The notes beneath the pieces are model-generated. The model ran no database searches. It was given only the letters and a program-made list of their open reading frames with translations, and was not told the DNA's origin. Positions 21,486 to 33,084 of a stretch of DNA of 64,000 nucleotides are shown one piece after another (the stretch's first letter is position 1; each line of letters begins with the position of its first letter). The position numbers and the translations under genes were made by a program. Origin of the DNA: Streblospio benedicti (Eukaryota > Annelida > Polychaeta > Spionida > Spionidae). The stretch is taken from NCBI GenBank assembly GCA_019095985.1, contig CM032662.1:10023636-10087635 (forward strand). The letters run 5' to 3'.

Positions 21486-22289
21486 GCACACACATATATA
21501 TATTGTAAACATTCTTTATGGGCGAAGCTACTACAGGTGCGAATATTTCGCTCACTTGCTGTGAAAAAGCATGTGAGCTTTTTGTGATCACCTTTGAAAG
21601 GCCGTCCGTCCGGTGTGAACATCTGTTAATCATAATGCAAACTGCATCATAACACCTCCCCAGAGGTTCATGTAATTGTTAGTCAAGAATGGACGAAGCC
21701 ACCTCAGGCGAACAGGTCAGTAGAACTTATTTTCATTGTTCACAACATAATAATTTCGAGGCCATATCGATCATGACAGCTACGTATTGGAACTTACGGG
21801 CCTTTGTTAATGGTCCCAGCAAATCCAGTTGAAGATTTTGCATTGGTCCTGTGTAGGTAGGGTGCTTGCTATATGTGGCTCTAGTCACGTGTTGACTGTG
21901 TTTAAAACTCAAGCATGTAGAACACGATCCTACGTATAAGGCAACGTCTTTACACATGGTTCGCCAGAAATATTGGGTCTTCAGTGTTCTCAGGGTTCTG
22001 TTCATGCCTAGATGAACATTGGTAGGTCCTGTATGCACTCGTGCCACGATGGCCAAGGCCTCGTCTTGTGGGACTACGATCTGGAAGATGTATTCATCAA
22101 GAGGCTGGTTCTTTATTTCCATATGCCATAGAATATTGTTCAAAATGACATAATTATCCCTATTTCTACGCATGTAGGCTGCTAGTTCTCTATCCTGTAT
22201 GTAATCCCCTTTCAGGAAGTCCTTCATTTCACATATATCAACGTCAAGCCCCTGAAGGGTTTCCCAATCGCGTGTATCTCCATCTGAGG

Positions 22290-25193
22290 TCAACTTTCCC
22301 TGGTCTTGCGTGCTTCCTCAACGATCTCTGTTGAGGTCTTGCCACAAATATCGTGGTGGAGTAAGGGTTTATCGGCGTCTGGGAGGTAGGTGCTAGGTTC
22401 GTTCTCCACTGGTTCGTCCGTGTTATGGGGCGGGGGATCGTTGGGTGAATTCTTGCCTGTTTCTTCCAAACTTTGTCCAGCAGCTCGTAATTTTCCTCTT
22501 GTTAGCATCCGCACTTCGCGCTCAGAAATGGGGAGGTGAAGTTGGTCAAATAAGCTCGCCGGCATTGGAGTGTCTTCGGTCGTGTCCTCATTGTCCAGTT
22601 CCTCTTGGGCCTCTTTCCTTTGTTGTGGTGTCATTAGCAATATTCCGTGTTCGACAGCTTGTTCCCAGTCGAAATCATACTCTTTAATATAATGCGTTCG
22701 GCTCAAGGCGTCTGGTAGTTTCAGCGTGGTGCCAGGCACATGCCTTATTGTAAATTGAAAATTTTGAATCGTTAATGATAACCTCCTTAATAAGGGGTTG
22801 TTGTTAGTCTGTGTCAAAATTTGACGTAGGCTGGCATGGTCTGTCAGTAATACGAAATGCACATCGCTGAGATAGAATTTGAAATGCAACATAGCCTTGC
22901 AGGCCGCCAAAAGTTCCAAGCAGGATATGCTATATTTGGATTGAGCCCTATTAAGGGCCACTCCGTAATATCCTATGACCCTCAGTAGTTTATCAGGGGG
23001 TTTCTGTACCAAAGCCGCTCCTATGGCCTTAGAAGATGCATCAATCATAAGGAAAAATGTTTCTTTAAAATCAGGGTGTCCAAGGATGCCGTTCCCAGTG
23101 AGGATGTGTACGATCTTCTCAAAACAGTTTTGCTGTTCCGCGCCCCATTCGTAATTCTGGTCTTTCTTCATCAGCTTTGTGAGGGGACCAATTAGGTACC
23201 CTCTATTCTTAAGATGTTTGTTGAAATAGTTAACTAGTCCAAGAAATCGTACCAATTCCGATCTATCTTGAGGAGGTTTGAAGGTTTTAATAGCTCGAGT
23301 ATGTTTGGGTGATATAGACATACCCTCTCCTGTTACCTGGTGTCCTAGAAAGTTAGTCTCATATACGCCCACCTTCATCTTGGAGGGGTGTAATTTCAGT
23401 CCGCTTCGGGCTATGTTTCTTAAAAATTCGTCCAGATCTGCAACAATCTGATAGTAGTCATATTGAGACGACTTAAGGGGACTGCTGAGGACTAAATCAT
23501 CAGCATAATATGTCAGGTTGCGCCTGGCCATGTTTCCCAGGTACCTTCCCATTACGAGATAAAGCAAACTGGACGAATACCTGAAGCCCATTGGAAGGGT
23601 ATTGAAAGCCTTAAAATCCCTTATTTCGTCACCCAGCTTGAATGCTAGGTACTCAATAGAGTCTTCTGCCACTGCAAGCTGGAAATAAGCTGATGGCAGA
23701 TCAATTTCAGTATAGATTATTACGTCACATTCCCTTTTAAGGTCATTGACTAGGCGACCTAGCGTGTCCAAGGTTTCGTCCACGGACGGGGTGCATAATG
23801 ACGTAAACGCTACACGGCTATTCAGATTTCTGAAATCTATAACTAATCGGTACTCGAAATCTGCCTTCTGGTACTCAGGGAGATGCTGATGGGATCTGTT
23901 AAATTTCTTTTTCACCAAAAAGGCTGGATGGTTCCAAGCACTGAGGTAACTCTGAATGACTCCCAAGTTTTCCCATTTTTGTAGCTGCTCTCGTGCTATT
24001 TCCACTTGCTGTGGAGAAAGACGATATGGGCGTAAAGCTGTAGGAGTTTCCATGCCTTTCTTCAATGTAATTTTTAATGGATAATCAGCGTTATAGCCAA
24101 AATCAATATCTGACATGATGAAACATTTGGTGTAGTTATCTATAACCTGTTTGCATTGGTTCAACACTTCCCCTTGTATCGCCGTGGAGTCAAAATCCAT
24201 CAGATTAGTCGGTTTCTTGCCTCCAATGCTGGCCTGTAATTGTTGTTCTGTTATGGTACGGTGAGGATTGGTTTTGGGTGGATCTACTCTGCCATGATCA
24301 GGGAAGGTGTAAACATTTTCGGGGCCAAAATAACGTGGTCCTTCTATATGGAAATCATTCTGCGGTGTGGGTGGTGTTACCACATTTTCGTTGGTCTTAT
24401 CTATTTTTATCTGATTACACTGTGGCTGTACATCTTGTGACGAGTGTGTTATTTCACTAATATTCAATACACAAAAGTCTTCGTTCATAATTTCGGCTTG
24501 TAATTCAAAAGTTTCATCGTCTAATTCTATTGTCTCCAATGATATGTTGCTTACTAACAAGGGAACCGCCCCATCACAGATTGCAGCTATAGCTCCTTTT
24601 ATGGCAATTTTGCCATTACTCAATTTAGTATTTGGTATTTCCACGAGCAAGCCATCAATTTGGCATAGGTCCAGGTGTGGAGATTTCACCTTTCCCTTCA
24701 CGAGCTGAAAGCTCCCAGGGTGAAGACTATTGCATATAATATCTGGCTCGTGGACTATTTTCACATATGTTGGTATAGTGATCAGTTTCTTATCAAAATC
24801 CAATATAACCTTATACTGTTCCATAAATGTACAACCCAGTATAATCTTATCAACATGTGGCACCTCATAAAAATCTGCCGTACAGGGCATGTCACCCACC
24901 AGGAACGTGATTCTGTGCATGCCAGATATGGAGTGGTGCGTACCTCCTGCAGCACGTATGGACAGGTGTGGAATATCATTTGTTGGGTATGTAACATCAG
25001 GGTCTATTGTCAACAGAATATGGCAGGGGATCACACAAATGTCGCTACCGCTGTCCAATAACGCTATAAATTTATGGCCTGAAATTGATATTTTCAACAA
25101 ATTACTTCCAACCAGATTTACAGGGTAAACGATATCATTTTTGCACACGTCAATCAAGTTACAACTAACAGTCTCTGGTGTGTGTGCGGCCAT
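22290..25193 (-). CDS. Protease, reverse transcriptase and RNase H part of the Ty3/Gypsy fossil
   Basis: This part of the fossil shows, in order, a retropepsin-like site (LLDSGSDICVIP), a reverse transcriptase with the catalytic YYADDLVLSS motif and the LPMGFRYSS block before it, and an RNase H with MIDASSKAIGAAL and SCLELLAACKAM. This order is that of Ty3/Gypsy and not of Ty1/Copia elements, where the integrase precedes the reverse transcriptase. Confidence 0.93.
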   Translation of the reverse strand: MAAHTPETVSCNLIDVCKNDIVYPVNLVGSNLLKISISGHKFIALLDSGSDICVIPCHILLTIDPDVTYPTNDIPHLSIRAAGGTHHSISGMHRITFLVGDMPCTADFYEVPHVDKIILGCTFMEQYKVILDFDKKLITIPTYVKIVHEPDIICNSLHPGSFQLVKGKVKSPHLDLCQIDGLLVEIPNTKLSNGKIAIKGAIAAICDGAVPLLVSNISLETIELDDETFELQAEIMNEDFCVLNISEITHSSQDVQPQCNQIKIDKTNENVVTPPTPQNDFHIEGPRYFGPENVYTFPDHGRVDPPKTNPHRTITEQQLQASIGGKKPTNLMDFDSTAIQGEVLNQCKQVIDNYTKCFIMSDIDFGYNADYPLKITLKKGMETPTALRPYRLSPQQVEIAREQLQKWENLGVIQSYLSAWNHPAFLVKKKFNRSHQHLPEYQKADFEYRLVIDFRNLNSRVAFTSLCTPSVDETLDTLGRLVNDLKRECDVIIYTEIDLPSAYFQLAVAEDSIEYLAFKLGDEIRDFKAFNTLPMGFRYSSSLLYLVMGRYLGNMARRNLTYYADDLVLSSPLKSSQYDYYQIVADLDEFLRNIARSGLKLHPSKMKVGVYETNFLGHQVTGEGMSISPKHTRAIKTFKPPQDRSELVRFLGLVNYFNKHLKNRGYLIGPLTKLMKKDQNYEWGAEQQNCFEKIVHILTGNGILGHPDFKETFFLMIDASSKAIGAALVQKPPDKLLRVIGYYGVALNRAQSKYSISCLELLAACKAMLHFKFYLSDVHFVLLTDHASLRQILTQTNNNPLLRRLSLTIQNFQFTIRHVPGTTLKLPDALSRTHYIKEYDFDWEQAVEHGILLMTPQQRKEAQEELDNEDTTEDTPMPASLFDQLHLPISEREVRMLTRGKLRAAGQSLEETGKNSPNDPPPHNTDEPVENEPSTYLPDADKPLLHHDICGKTSTEIVEEARKTRES

Positions 25194-25204
25194 AGAGACC
25201 TCTT

Positions 25205-26296
25205 CTAGTTTAAATTCCTGTCATAACGCTGTTGGGTGGGTGGTTGTCGGCGTGGACCATCATTAAAGGGTATGGTATGGCTACCAAATGCATGTGCCAC
25301 ACCACAACGAGTGCAATAAGGATTTGCGCCTGTTGACGGTTGTTGTACGTTGTGCGGGCCGGGAAATGACTGTCCTGGGTTTGGAGGGCGTTGCGGATAT
25401 CTATTCTGGTAGGTCTGCTGGCCCTGACCGTACATATACCGCTGCTGGCCACCAGATGCATTGGGGCGTGGCCTGCCTCTATCACTACGCCTGTTTGGGC
25501 AAAACCTGGCCAAGTGGTTCGTTTCCCCACACGTCCAACAAACCATATCTGATGTTACCACAGCCGGACCCGCGCGGTCGGCACCCGCTGACCGTGGCCT
25601 TGGGCGCTGGTCATTATTGGTCGCAACAGCATTAACTGCCGGTTGTGGTTGCCTTGAGTGTAGTGAGTTTGCAATATTATATGCCTCGTGAATCGTCTTG
25701 GGCTTTGCTGCTGTCACAAAATTGGCCAGGTTGTCCTCCAAGCCGTTAATGAAAAATGCCACGCGAGACACCTCTTCTTTTATGCTACTGTGGTCACAAA
25801 AGGCCAGCAAATCGTTGTAGTAATTGTATAGCGATTCTCCCGGCTTCATCTTTCTGCCAAGTAAATTTCTCAAGCTATTTCCGCCCACGGCAGACTTGCT
25901 GAAGTAAGTAGCCAATGTAGCCATGATTTTCTCGTACGTATCACGCTCATGTTCAGGCGCACCCATCACCACGCGCAGGGCAGGGCCATCCAGCAACAAC
26001 TGCACATAGTTGATTTTCTGCTCATTTGTCATGCTGGTTAAGGCGAAATGATTGTTCAGGCTCTGTTGAAATAATGCTAGATCATCCTTATCACTGCCTG
26101 AGAACTTGGTAGGGGTGGGCGCATGAGGGCGTATCACGCTGCGTGCCTCACTGAATGCAGGGTGCAGTGTTGTCGGCTCTGGTGGTGTCAAGCCGTGTGG
26201 CCAGTTGTGCCAATGAGTCAGAAATGGTTCCCACAGATGCATTATACGCCTGTGCTTGTTCCAACTGTAACCTGGCAAATTGGTCAAGCCTGTCAT
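25205..26296 (-). CDS. Capsid and nucleocapsid part of the Ty3/Gypsy fossil
   Basis: The frame contains a retrotransposon-type capsid stretch (YVQLLLDGPALRVV, NLLGRKMKPGESLYNYY, AFFINGL) and one CCHC knuckle (CWTCGETNHLARFC), with a Gln/Pro/Arg-rich tail. It is part of the element and not a host gene. Confidence 0.9.
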   Translation of the reverse strand: MTGLTNLPGYSWNKHRRIMHLWEPFLTHWHNWPHGLTPPEPTTLHPAFSEARSVIRPHAPTPTKFSGSDKDDLALFQQSLNNHFALTSMTNEQKINYVQLLLDGPALRVVMGAPEHERDTYEKIMATLATYFSKSAVGGNSLRNLLGRKMKPGESLYNYYNDLLAFCDHSSIKEEVSRVAFFINGLEDNLANFVTAAKPKTIHEAYNIANSLHSRQPQPAVNAVATNNDQRPRPRSAGADRAGPAVVTSDMVCWTCGETNHLARFCPNRRSDRGRPRPNASGGQQRYMYGQGQQTYQNRYPQRPPNPGQSFPGPHNVQQPSTGANPYCTRCGVAHAFGSHTIPFNDGPRRQPPTQQRYDRNLN

Positions 26297-28555
26297 ACGC
26301 TATGTTTGTAGCACGTGATGCACCATTATTGACGGCTCTGGCATAGTCCATGTCAGACGGCGCTGCATACAAACGGGGTCTGGCACGGGGGCGGCTTGAG
26401 TGGCCAGTTGAAAGCTGGGTATCCGGACTACGGGTTGAACCGTGAAGATGCGCCACGGGTGGTGGCGCAGTTCCGCCCTGTGCAGTCCGCTGTTTACGTA
26501 AATCAGCCGCTGGTCTAGATTGTCGATCATGAGGCTGGCGCAATGGTTGTTGTTGTTGTTCCTGGATACCTCGCGCCGGAGTGTCATATCGTGCCCGTCC
26601 ATGTGTGTCAGCTTGTAACGCCTGCATGGTATAACGTTGCTCACGCATGGACAGCCGGTTCTCACGTGCCTGCATCTGCCTCAGCCAATCTTCACGATCC
26701 CTGAGCCTCCGTTCTTCATCGTCGCGCGCCCTGCGAAACTCTTCCTCACGGCGTGACAAAAGTGTTCTCTGGTCATCATTGAGGCGGCTTAGCCTCGCTT
26801 GTTCATTCAGCAGGCTTCTAATACGGTTTTCCTCATCCTGGCGTTGGCGTCTCAATGTCCCTTGTGTCTCATCCATCCCTGGGGGAGAGTCCAGCGCAGG
26901 GTCACGCGGGCGATCACCTCCGTCACGTGGGTTATGCGTGGTAGGACCATGTATCGGTGCGTCAGCGGACTGCCTTGCTGGGACTGATCTGCTTCTGTTA
27001 GGTGGCCGGGACCGATCGGTGGCCGGGTCAGGGGCAGAGGAACCAGGCTGGTGTGAGCCATGTTCAAATGGTGGAAGGTGAGGGCTCGTACTGCCGTCTT
27101 GATGATAGGTAGTGACCAAAGCCGGGCGGGGGTTTGGCTGTGGTCCCGAGTAACCTAGAGGCACACGGGGGCGGGGGGTGTCTTGGTGGTGGTGTTCATG
27201 GCGCCCCAAGTCGCCATCATCGTCCCGTCCACGCTGTCCACGTGGTGAGCGGCTACGTGACCGTATATGGTCCAGGGGTGGTGAATCAAACACACTTTGT
27301 GAGGGTCTGGCAAACCATTGCCTCATCAGCCTTGGATCCAGATCACGATGGTGGTCCCATATATCAAAGCTGCTATCAAGGCCCCCTTGGTAGCCAGTGG
27401 GGCGTTCGATCCCCGTGGCACCATCCGTATTCACCGAGGCCGAGTTTCCTGTAATCATAGCCTCCGCCTCAGAAGACGGGGGTTCGTTCATATTGACATT
27501 TGTCGGTGTGGTGGCAACACTAGACATGCTAATGTTATCCCCCGGGGCGTCCAGGTCCCCTTGAGAACCGTGTTGGTCATTATTAGGAGTTACAGGCCTA
27601 TCAGACGCCGTGGCACCATCAAGTACCGTGTTTGTGTCCGAGTCACTCTCGCTATCACTAGCGTCGGTGTCATCGCCGTTGCTGTCACCATCACCGCCGG
27701 CGCCAGCCGCAGTTAGCCCTGAATGGTTTGACAAGTTAAAGTGTACAGACTTGGTGGCTTCCTGCCGGGTTGCACCGTATCGCTGTCCGATGAGTGTGTG
27801 CTCTGGCTGGCGGGTTCAATTCGGGAGGGGAGCAGGGGCCTGTCGGTGGTTTGTGCAGGTGATTGCTGGAATTGTGGCGCAAAAGGATCATCGTACAGGG
27901 CAGCCAAGTCGTCCAAGGACTCCCCGTGCTTAGGGCGCACATCCGGGTCCATCTGGGGGGTGCTGTGGGCATGGCGGGTAGGGCCGTCTGAGTCCCGTCT
28001 CAGATGCGTGGAGTGTGTAAGCCTCGAGAACATGGAGAAGTCAGGTTGTGCAGCGGACGCAGCATCCGACGTGTCACCCATCGATGAAGCCATTAACGCG
28101 GTCAACTCTTTCAAGGTCTGCTTTTTATCACGCAACGCGATACTCTGATCACATTCCAATTTTTCCAACGCATCTATCTTGCCTTTCATGCGCCTCGCCG
28201 ACACGCACAGCAAGCAACCACACTCTAAAGCGTGTTTGAGGGTCGGTGTGGTCGTAAGGGTATCACGCAGGTCCTTAAGCTCCCTGCGTGTTTGATCAAG
28301 CGCGTTTATAAGCGTTTCAACCTCCGCTTGTGCGGTGGTTATATTGGGCACGAGTTGGTCATCCATAGCGTCACGGATAATAAACCCAGAATAGTCACGC
28401 GCACACGGTAAATGTGATAGCCGTTGGATAGCTGTGTCTAGTGATTCGAAACCCAATGCCTCACAAATCTGGGCATTAATGGCAGCAGTTGTGTCTGGCA
28501 AGTCAGGCTCGTCAAGGTCTAAACGTCGTCGCACATTCATTAAAAATCCTAACAA
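26148..28555 (-). other. Unusual long N-terminal gag-side region of the Ty3/Gypsy fossil
   Basis: Two long frames (28555-27713 and 27734-26148) precede the capsid region. The first includes a mostly helical, charged stretch (LINALDQTRRELKDLR). The second begins acidic and Ser/Asp-rich, then becomes Arg/Pro-rich and has a Glu/Arg-rich likely coiled coil (EEEFRRARDDEERRLRDRE). High GC compared with the host flanks. I recognise no known domain, so its role in the element is open. Confidence 0.6.
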
Positions 28556-29450
28556 TAACGGCCCATCAATTTTGTCATTAATATGTCAACATATATACCA
28601 ATACAAATATTGTAGTTTCAGTCACATCAACTTAAACTCAATATTACCAGTGAAACATTTCCACATGTAATAAAATCACGCGGTCATACAGCCGTGAAAC
28701 ATTGAAATCAAAAACGCAACAGCAACAATGTAAACAAGACCCTATATTAACACAGATGCACTCAGGACGATGTATCAAACAAATGATTATATATATATAT
28801 CCTACAATTACTTCAGGTACTATGGGACAAATACAGCTCATAGAGTGCACAAGATGGGCATATCATAGGCTCTATACAAACACAAACAGAGCACAAACAT
28901 GAGCGCTACAGTTAATCAAGCGCGTGTGTGCGATTGAGCAAATTGAATGCCAACTTGGCGAAGTTGAATTTTGTACACACAAAATATAATATTGCTAGCA
29001 TCAGTACGATAAATACTATCAGCCTAATAGCGCTCATGCTGTCAAATACATAATAATATATATGTATGTACACAAGCGATCGTTCATAAATGTATATAGG
29101 GAGGTCAATTTCAAAGTATAAGAAAATGGTCAAAAATCAGTTCGCTCAACATTCAAAGTAACTAAAAACTCACCTCAGTATAGCCGACATCTCACACCAT
29201 GTCGCATCCACCAGCTTTGGGTTTTCCCCTCTCCTCCCTACAGCGTGGGGGGAATGCAGCGGGGTGTAGCTCGATCCTCCTGGAGGGTCCTGGGGGAAAA
29301 GGCCGCGTCTTCTTCGTGGTCACAGGCAGGGGGAAAATGCTATGGCTCGGGTTGATGTTATATTGTGGATGCGCGCTTATATTGTTTTTGGACTGTAGGT
29401 GGGTTTTTAGTCAAGAGAATGAGGAGACATCCAGTTGAGGTTACTAATAC
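28556..29450. other. Flank of the Ty3/Gypsy fossil, possible 5' LTR and leader
   Basis: This stretch lies where the 5' LTR and leader of the minus-strand element would be. It includes a TATATATATA tract (about 28787) and a G-rich segment at 29215-29345. I cannot mark LTR borders or a primer-binding site with confidence. Confidence 0.3.
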
Positions 29451-31067
29451 ATTTATTCCTTCATTTGTTAATGTTGCTACCGCGGTTGAACTATAGTCCA
29501 GAATCCATACACACAAGATATACACTAAACTCTTAATAATTCGTAATTGTTATACTTAATGTGAATAAATACTTTGTTAATGTATATTTTATTGTACCTC
29601 TCATAGGCTCTATATGTAATCGAACCCATATGGTTATAGATATGCTAAATGCTGAATGAATTACCACGACACAATACATTATTATTAAAATGGTGTCGTA
29701 ATCTCCTGACATTTGGTGTCGTAGTCTCCCATTTATTTAGTCGTAATAAAGCTCCATATTTTTAGGTGTCGTACTGGTCTTGTGTCTTGGTCGCTGGTAT
29801 CCACATGATCTACCAAAACAAATGGCTGGAATGCTCGTTGACACTGCTAAGGAAACCCCCTTAGCCTTTATCAAGAGCGCTCTTAATGATTCTATATCAG
29901 CGCACGCGCTGCGCAAAGGCTGATTTTTCAGAAATACCGGTTTTTTTTTGGTAAGCGTGACAAAGTTGAAGAATTTGAAGAAGAATTATCATATTATTCG
30001 TCATCCATGCCCCATCTTATTGTATCTTGGATACCGAATCACAAATAAACCGTTTGGCAAACTACCCAATAAGTGTGGACGTTGGAAATCACTTTTATCA
30101 AAGCGGATGATGTTTTGTCGTTTGTGATCAAGTGGTGGCACTGGTGCATGTCAAAGCTTCCAAGGCAATGAAGAAATAAAAAGTTGGAAACACGTCTTTG
30201 GTCCGTAATATTGTAAAGTAAAAATATATTTATTATGAAATAAGGATGGTTTATGATGTTTTTGTGTCTATCTATCAGTCTTAAAAATTCCACAAACAAA
30301 TAATAAAAGCAACCATCACCACATACAACATTTAGTATCTAGTAGAATTATTGAAGCTAAAAAATGTAAAGCAGAAACTAGAATAGAAAGGCAGAACATG
30401 CACAGTTATGTTACAAGGGAGAAGGCATACTGCACACTATTCTAAAGGGTGTTAGGGGCACATAAATTCAGTGCACAACATGCATATATACAAATCTACA
30501 TCAAAACATTCAATGCATAAAGAAAATGAACAAAAACAAAGTTTTAATAAAAACCCATGAAACGTGCTTTTTCTTACATTTCAGACTTATTTTTTGTCCC
30601 GATTTCCCTTCATAAAGTTGGATTTTTTAAAAAAAATTCCCGACCCCAGTGAGACAACAACATATTTGATTTTTTATTTTTATTTCCCAGCCTATGGAAA
30701 AAAAAGGCTTTAATTTTTTTTCGTCATCCAATTTATCTATCCAATTTATCTATTCACTCTGGCCTAAGTCTTGTTCATTCTTTTTATTAGTGAAGGTTCT
30801 GATGTCCATAAATTGTTATTATGCGATGAACAATAAAATCTTAAACGTCCATTCGTTCTATCCAACAACAGCATGGTTGGACTCATAACTATTTTAAAAA
30901 CTTCTACCTATCGACGCTTTTAAATATTGATTCATATAATCGCCAAGATTGTGCTATGATCGTTTTCACCCGTCAACCTACAGTTAAATATATGCATTAA
31001 TTTTGATAATCTGTAAAACTCATTATTGATTTCCAGAATTTTGTATAGACTTGTTCGATGTTATGTA
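29451..31067. other. AT-rich intergenic stretch
   Basis: No gene is seen. There are three GGTGTCGTA words at about 29690-29780, and a T-rich segment at 30580-30720 with a short direct repeat of AATTTATCTATCC (about 30730-30755). Confidence 0.4.
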
Positions 31068-31578
31068 TCATATTTTCATCTTCTGTAAACGCAGTTGTGG
31101 GCAATATAATTGCGGTCTTGTATTTGAGGATGAAGGAGTGTCCGTAGTCGAAATAGCTGTATTTCTCGTAGATTGATGAAGGCTGGAAGTTGATGGTTGA
31201 GAAACATTTGCAGTTGTTGAATCTTCCATTATATTGTTCATTTCCACTCTAGATTGTATTTTTGAAAAGTCAACTATATCAGACTCACTTGAATCCGTGT
31301 ATTCGTCACTTTCACGCTGAACAATATTTGAATTCTCTTCTCGACGATGTATTAATATGTGATTAGAGAGTCTCTTTTTACTAGCAGTAGAGAACGTGCA
31401 CTTGTCGCAACAATATTTTAAATCACAACGTTTTATATTTTCATCTAAATCAGTTTTATATTTAAAAGAAGTCGAACACATGCGACATACATGATTCCCA
31501 TGTTTACGTTGACAATGTCTGTTATAATTTTTTTGAAAAACTTAAGTCGCATTCTTTACAATAAAATGACGTATTCAT
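31068..31578 (-). pseudogene. C2H2 zinc-finger ORF, split by one frame change
   Basis: From the ATG at 31578 the frame opens with a finger start (FYCKECDLSFSK). After an A7 run (about 31531) the zinc-finger pattern continues in another frame (HCQRKHG, then MCSTSFKYKTDL, then YCCDKCTFSTA and HILIHRR). The C-terminal part is Ser/Thr-rich and acidic, without domains. Three fingers of C2H2 type are implied. The single frame change in a homopolymer may be a sequencing error. It could be a host regulator or the DNA-binding part of a transposon protein; I cannot decide. Confidence 0.55.
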
Positions 31579-32026
31579 TGCGATTTGTGTATAATCAGAA
31601 TTCAATATACTAGTGGTACCGTCAGTTGACGTTTACAAAGTTTAAAAAGACAGTAAAAAAGGCGGGGCAATGCTTTAATTCCAGCAACGAACAAGCGTTA
31701 CTGTCAGGTTTGCATATTTATGCATTCACAAAAGTTGAAATCATGTGCTATCACAAATCTCAAAATAAATAGAAGCTTTTTTAAGATGAAGCCTCACACT
31801 CCATTTTCGTTAGTAGTCGAATATAACATACTCGATAATTATATTCTTTTACAACAAAAAAAACTAAAACACGTAAAATGAAAAAAAAAGTCGTTTAGTC
31901 TTTCTGAGGAATTGACACTGGCGTAAACAAAAAATGAAAGATGGTTCAAACCTGAGGTACGTGACGAGATTAATATAGAAAAATTTTTGGTAAATATTTT
32001 GGTTTTTTACATTGTCATTGAGTGTT

Positions 32027-32126
32027 NNNNNNNNNNNNNNNNNNNNNNNNNNNNNNNNNNNNNNNNNNNNNNNNNNNNNNNNNNNNNNNNNNNNNNNNNN
32101 NNNNNNNNNNNNNNNNNNNNNNNNNN
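32027..32126. other. Assembly gap (100 N)
   Basis: Exactly 100 N, the conventional size for a gap of unknown length. Confidence 0.99.
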
Positions 32127-32818
32127 TATTTGGTTTAAATTTGTCTATATTTTTTACAAGTTTTGTTTTCATCTAAAATTTCAATTGATGTCTTATATTT
32201 TTTATGATTCTATTTCTATGGTAATTCTTTCTGAAGTGTAAAAAGTTCTTTTATGTTCAGTACAACATGCGCTTTTAAAAAATGGCATTTTACAAATTAG
32301 TGGTAATTGCATAGATATTCAAACTGACAAGTATAGTATTAATTGTTTCATGATAATTTTAACATATTTTCTTTTAGAGCTAAGATGCTTCTCTAATACT
32401 ACTCTTCATGGTGATGAGCCTGATGTGAAGGGAAATCAACAAATTACTGAATCCATTCTCAAAAGAACATGAATCTTTCATTGTTAGAGGTTTTGTGAAA
32501 TGATCTTCAATTAGGATCTGTTGACATTTGGATTCAGTTCTTCACAATTTAAGTTTGCTATGACATCAAGTGTCATATTATCATTTGTGCACAATGAAAT
32601 CACAAGTTGTCATTTTGAACGTTTAATGTACACTATATGGTTTGTTGCTGAATTGTGACATTAGAAAGGCGAAATAATGGCATACATATTCCTGAATGAG
32701 ACTGCTATTGCTAATTAATGATTCATGTAGATATGAACTGAATGTTTTGTAAAAAAATGATTTAAACTAACCACATAAAGAATGTGTGACAATGAAGGCC
32801 ATGATACAAAAATTATTT

Positions 32819-32821
<3 letters not shown>

Positions 32822-32890
<69 letters not shown>

Positions 32891-32980
32891 CCACATATAT
32901 ATATATTGTGACAATGAAGGCCAAGGGGGGAGGGAGGAGCATTTAATGTGTTCCCGATTCACCTGTTTCTTTAAATATAT

Positions 32981-33012
<32 letters not shown>

Positions 33013-33036
33013 GCTATATATATATATATATCCCTG

Positions 33037-33082
<46 letters not shown>
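32822..33082. repeat. (TA)n microsatellite tracts with an embedded dispersed-repeat fragment
   Basis: Long AT alternations at 32822-32886, 32975-33012 and 33036-33082. Between them, 32928-32972 carries GGAGGAGCATTTAATGTG, the same word as at the end of the Helitron-like repeat (2853-2870). Any ORF across these tracts is an artefact. Confidence 0.9.

Positions 33083-33084
<2 letters not shown>

Larger units (their letters stand above)
19756..21752 (+). repeat. Copy B of the 1.9 kb duplication, indel-ridden
   Basis: It repeats copy A (15648-17524) block by block: foldback element, CAGGGTGAGGATT-type element, edge array, exon 14, SINE piece and the AACAGGTCAGTAGAACTT end. It differs by many single-base insertions and deletions rather than mainly substitutions. 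That pattern fits uncorrected long-read sequence used to fill a gap at least as well as an old genuine duplication. Confidence 0.85.
21733..28555 (-). mobile_element. Ty3/Gypsy LTR retrotransposon fossil, incomplete
   Basis: A Metaviridae-type element reads on the minus strand with parts in the usual order: a long gag side (28555-25205) with a CCHC nucleocapsid knuckle, then protease, reverse transcriptase and RNase H (25193-22290), then the N-terminal zinc-binding part of the integrase (22293-21733). It looks broken: the rest of the integrase and a 3' LTR are not found before the duplicated copine segment begins near 21750. The gag side occupies more than one frame, which may be family recoding or decay. 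A 5' LTR, if present, would lie within about 28560-29450, but with no second LTR I cannot define it. The long readable frames suggest a fairly young insertion. Confidence 0.92.

Noticed and set aside
26647-27716. Several + strand ORFs rich in Arg/Ser opposite the retrotransposon
   Set aside because: They are mirror frames of a GC-rich coding region on the minus strand.
32715-32942. Long minus-strand ORF rich in Tyr-Ile repeats
   Set aside because: It is the translation of a (TA)n microsatellite.
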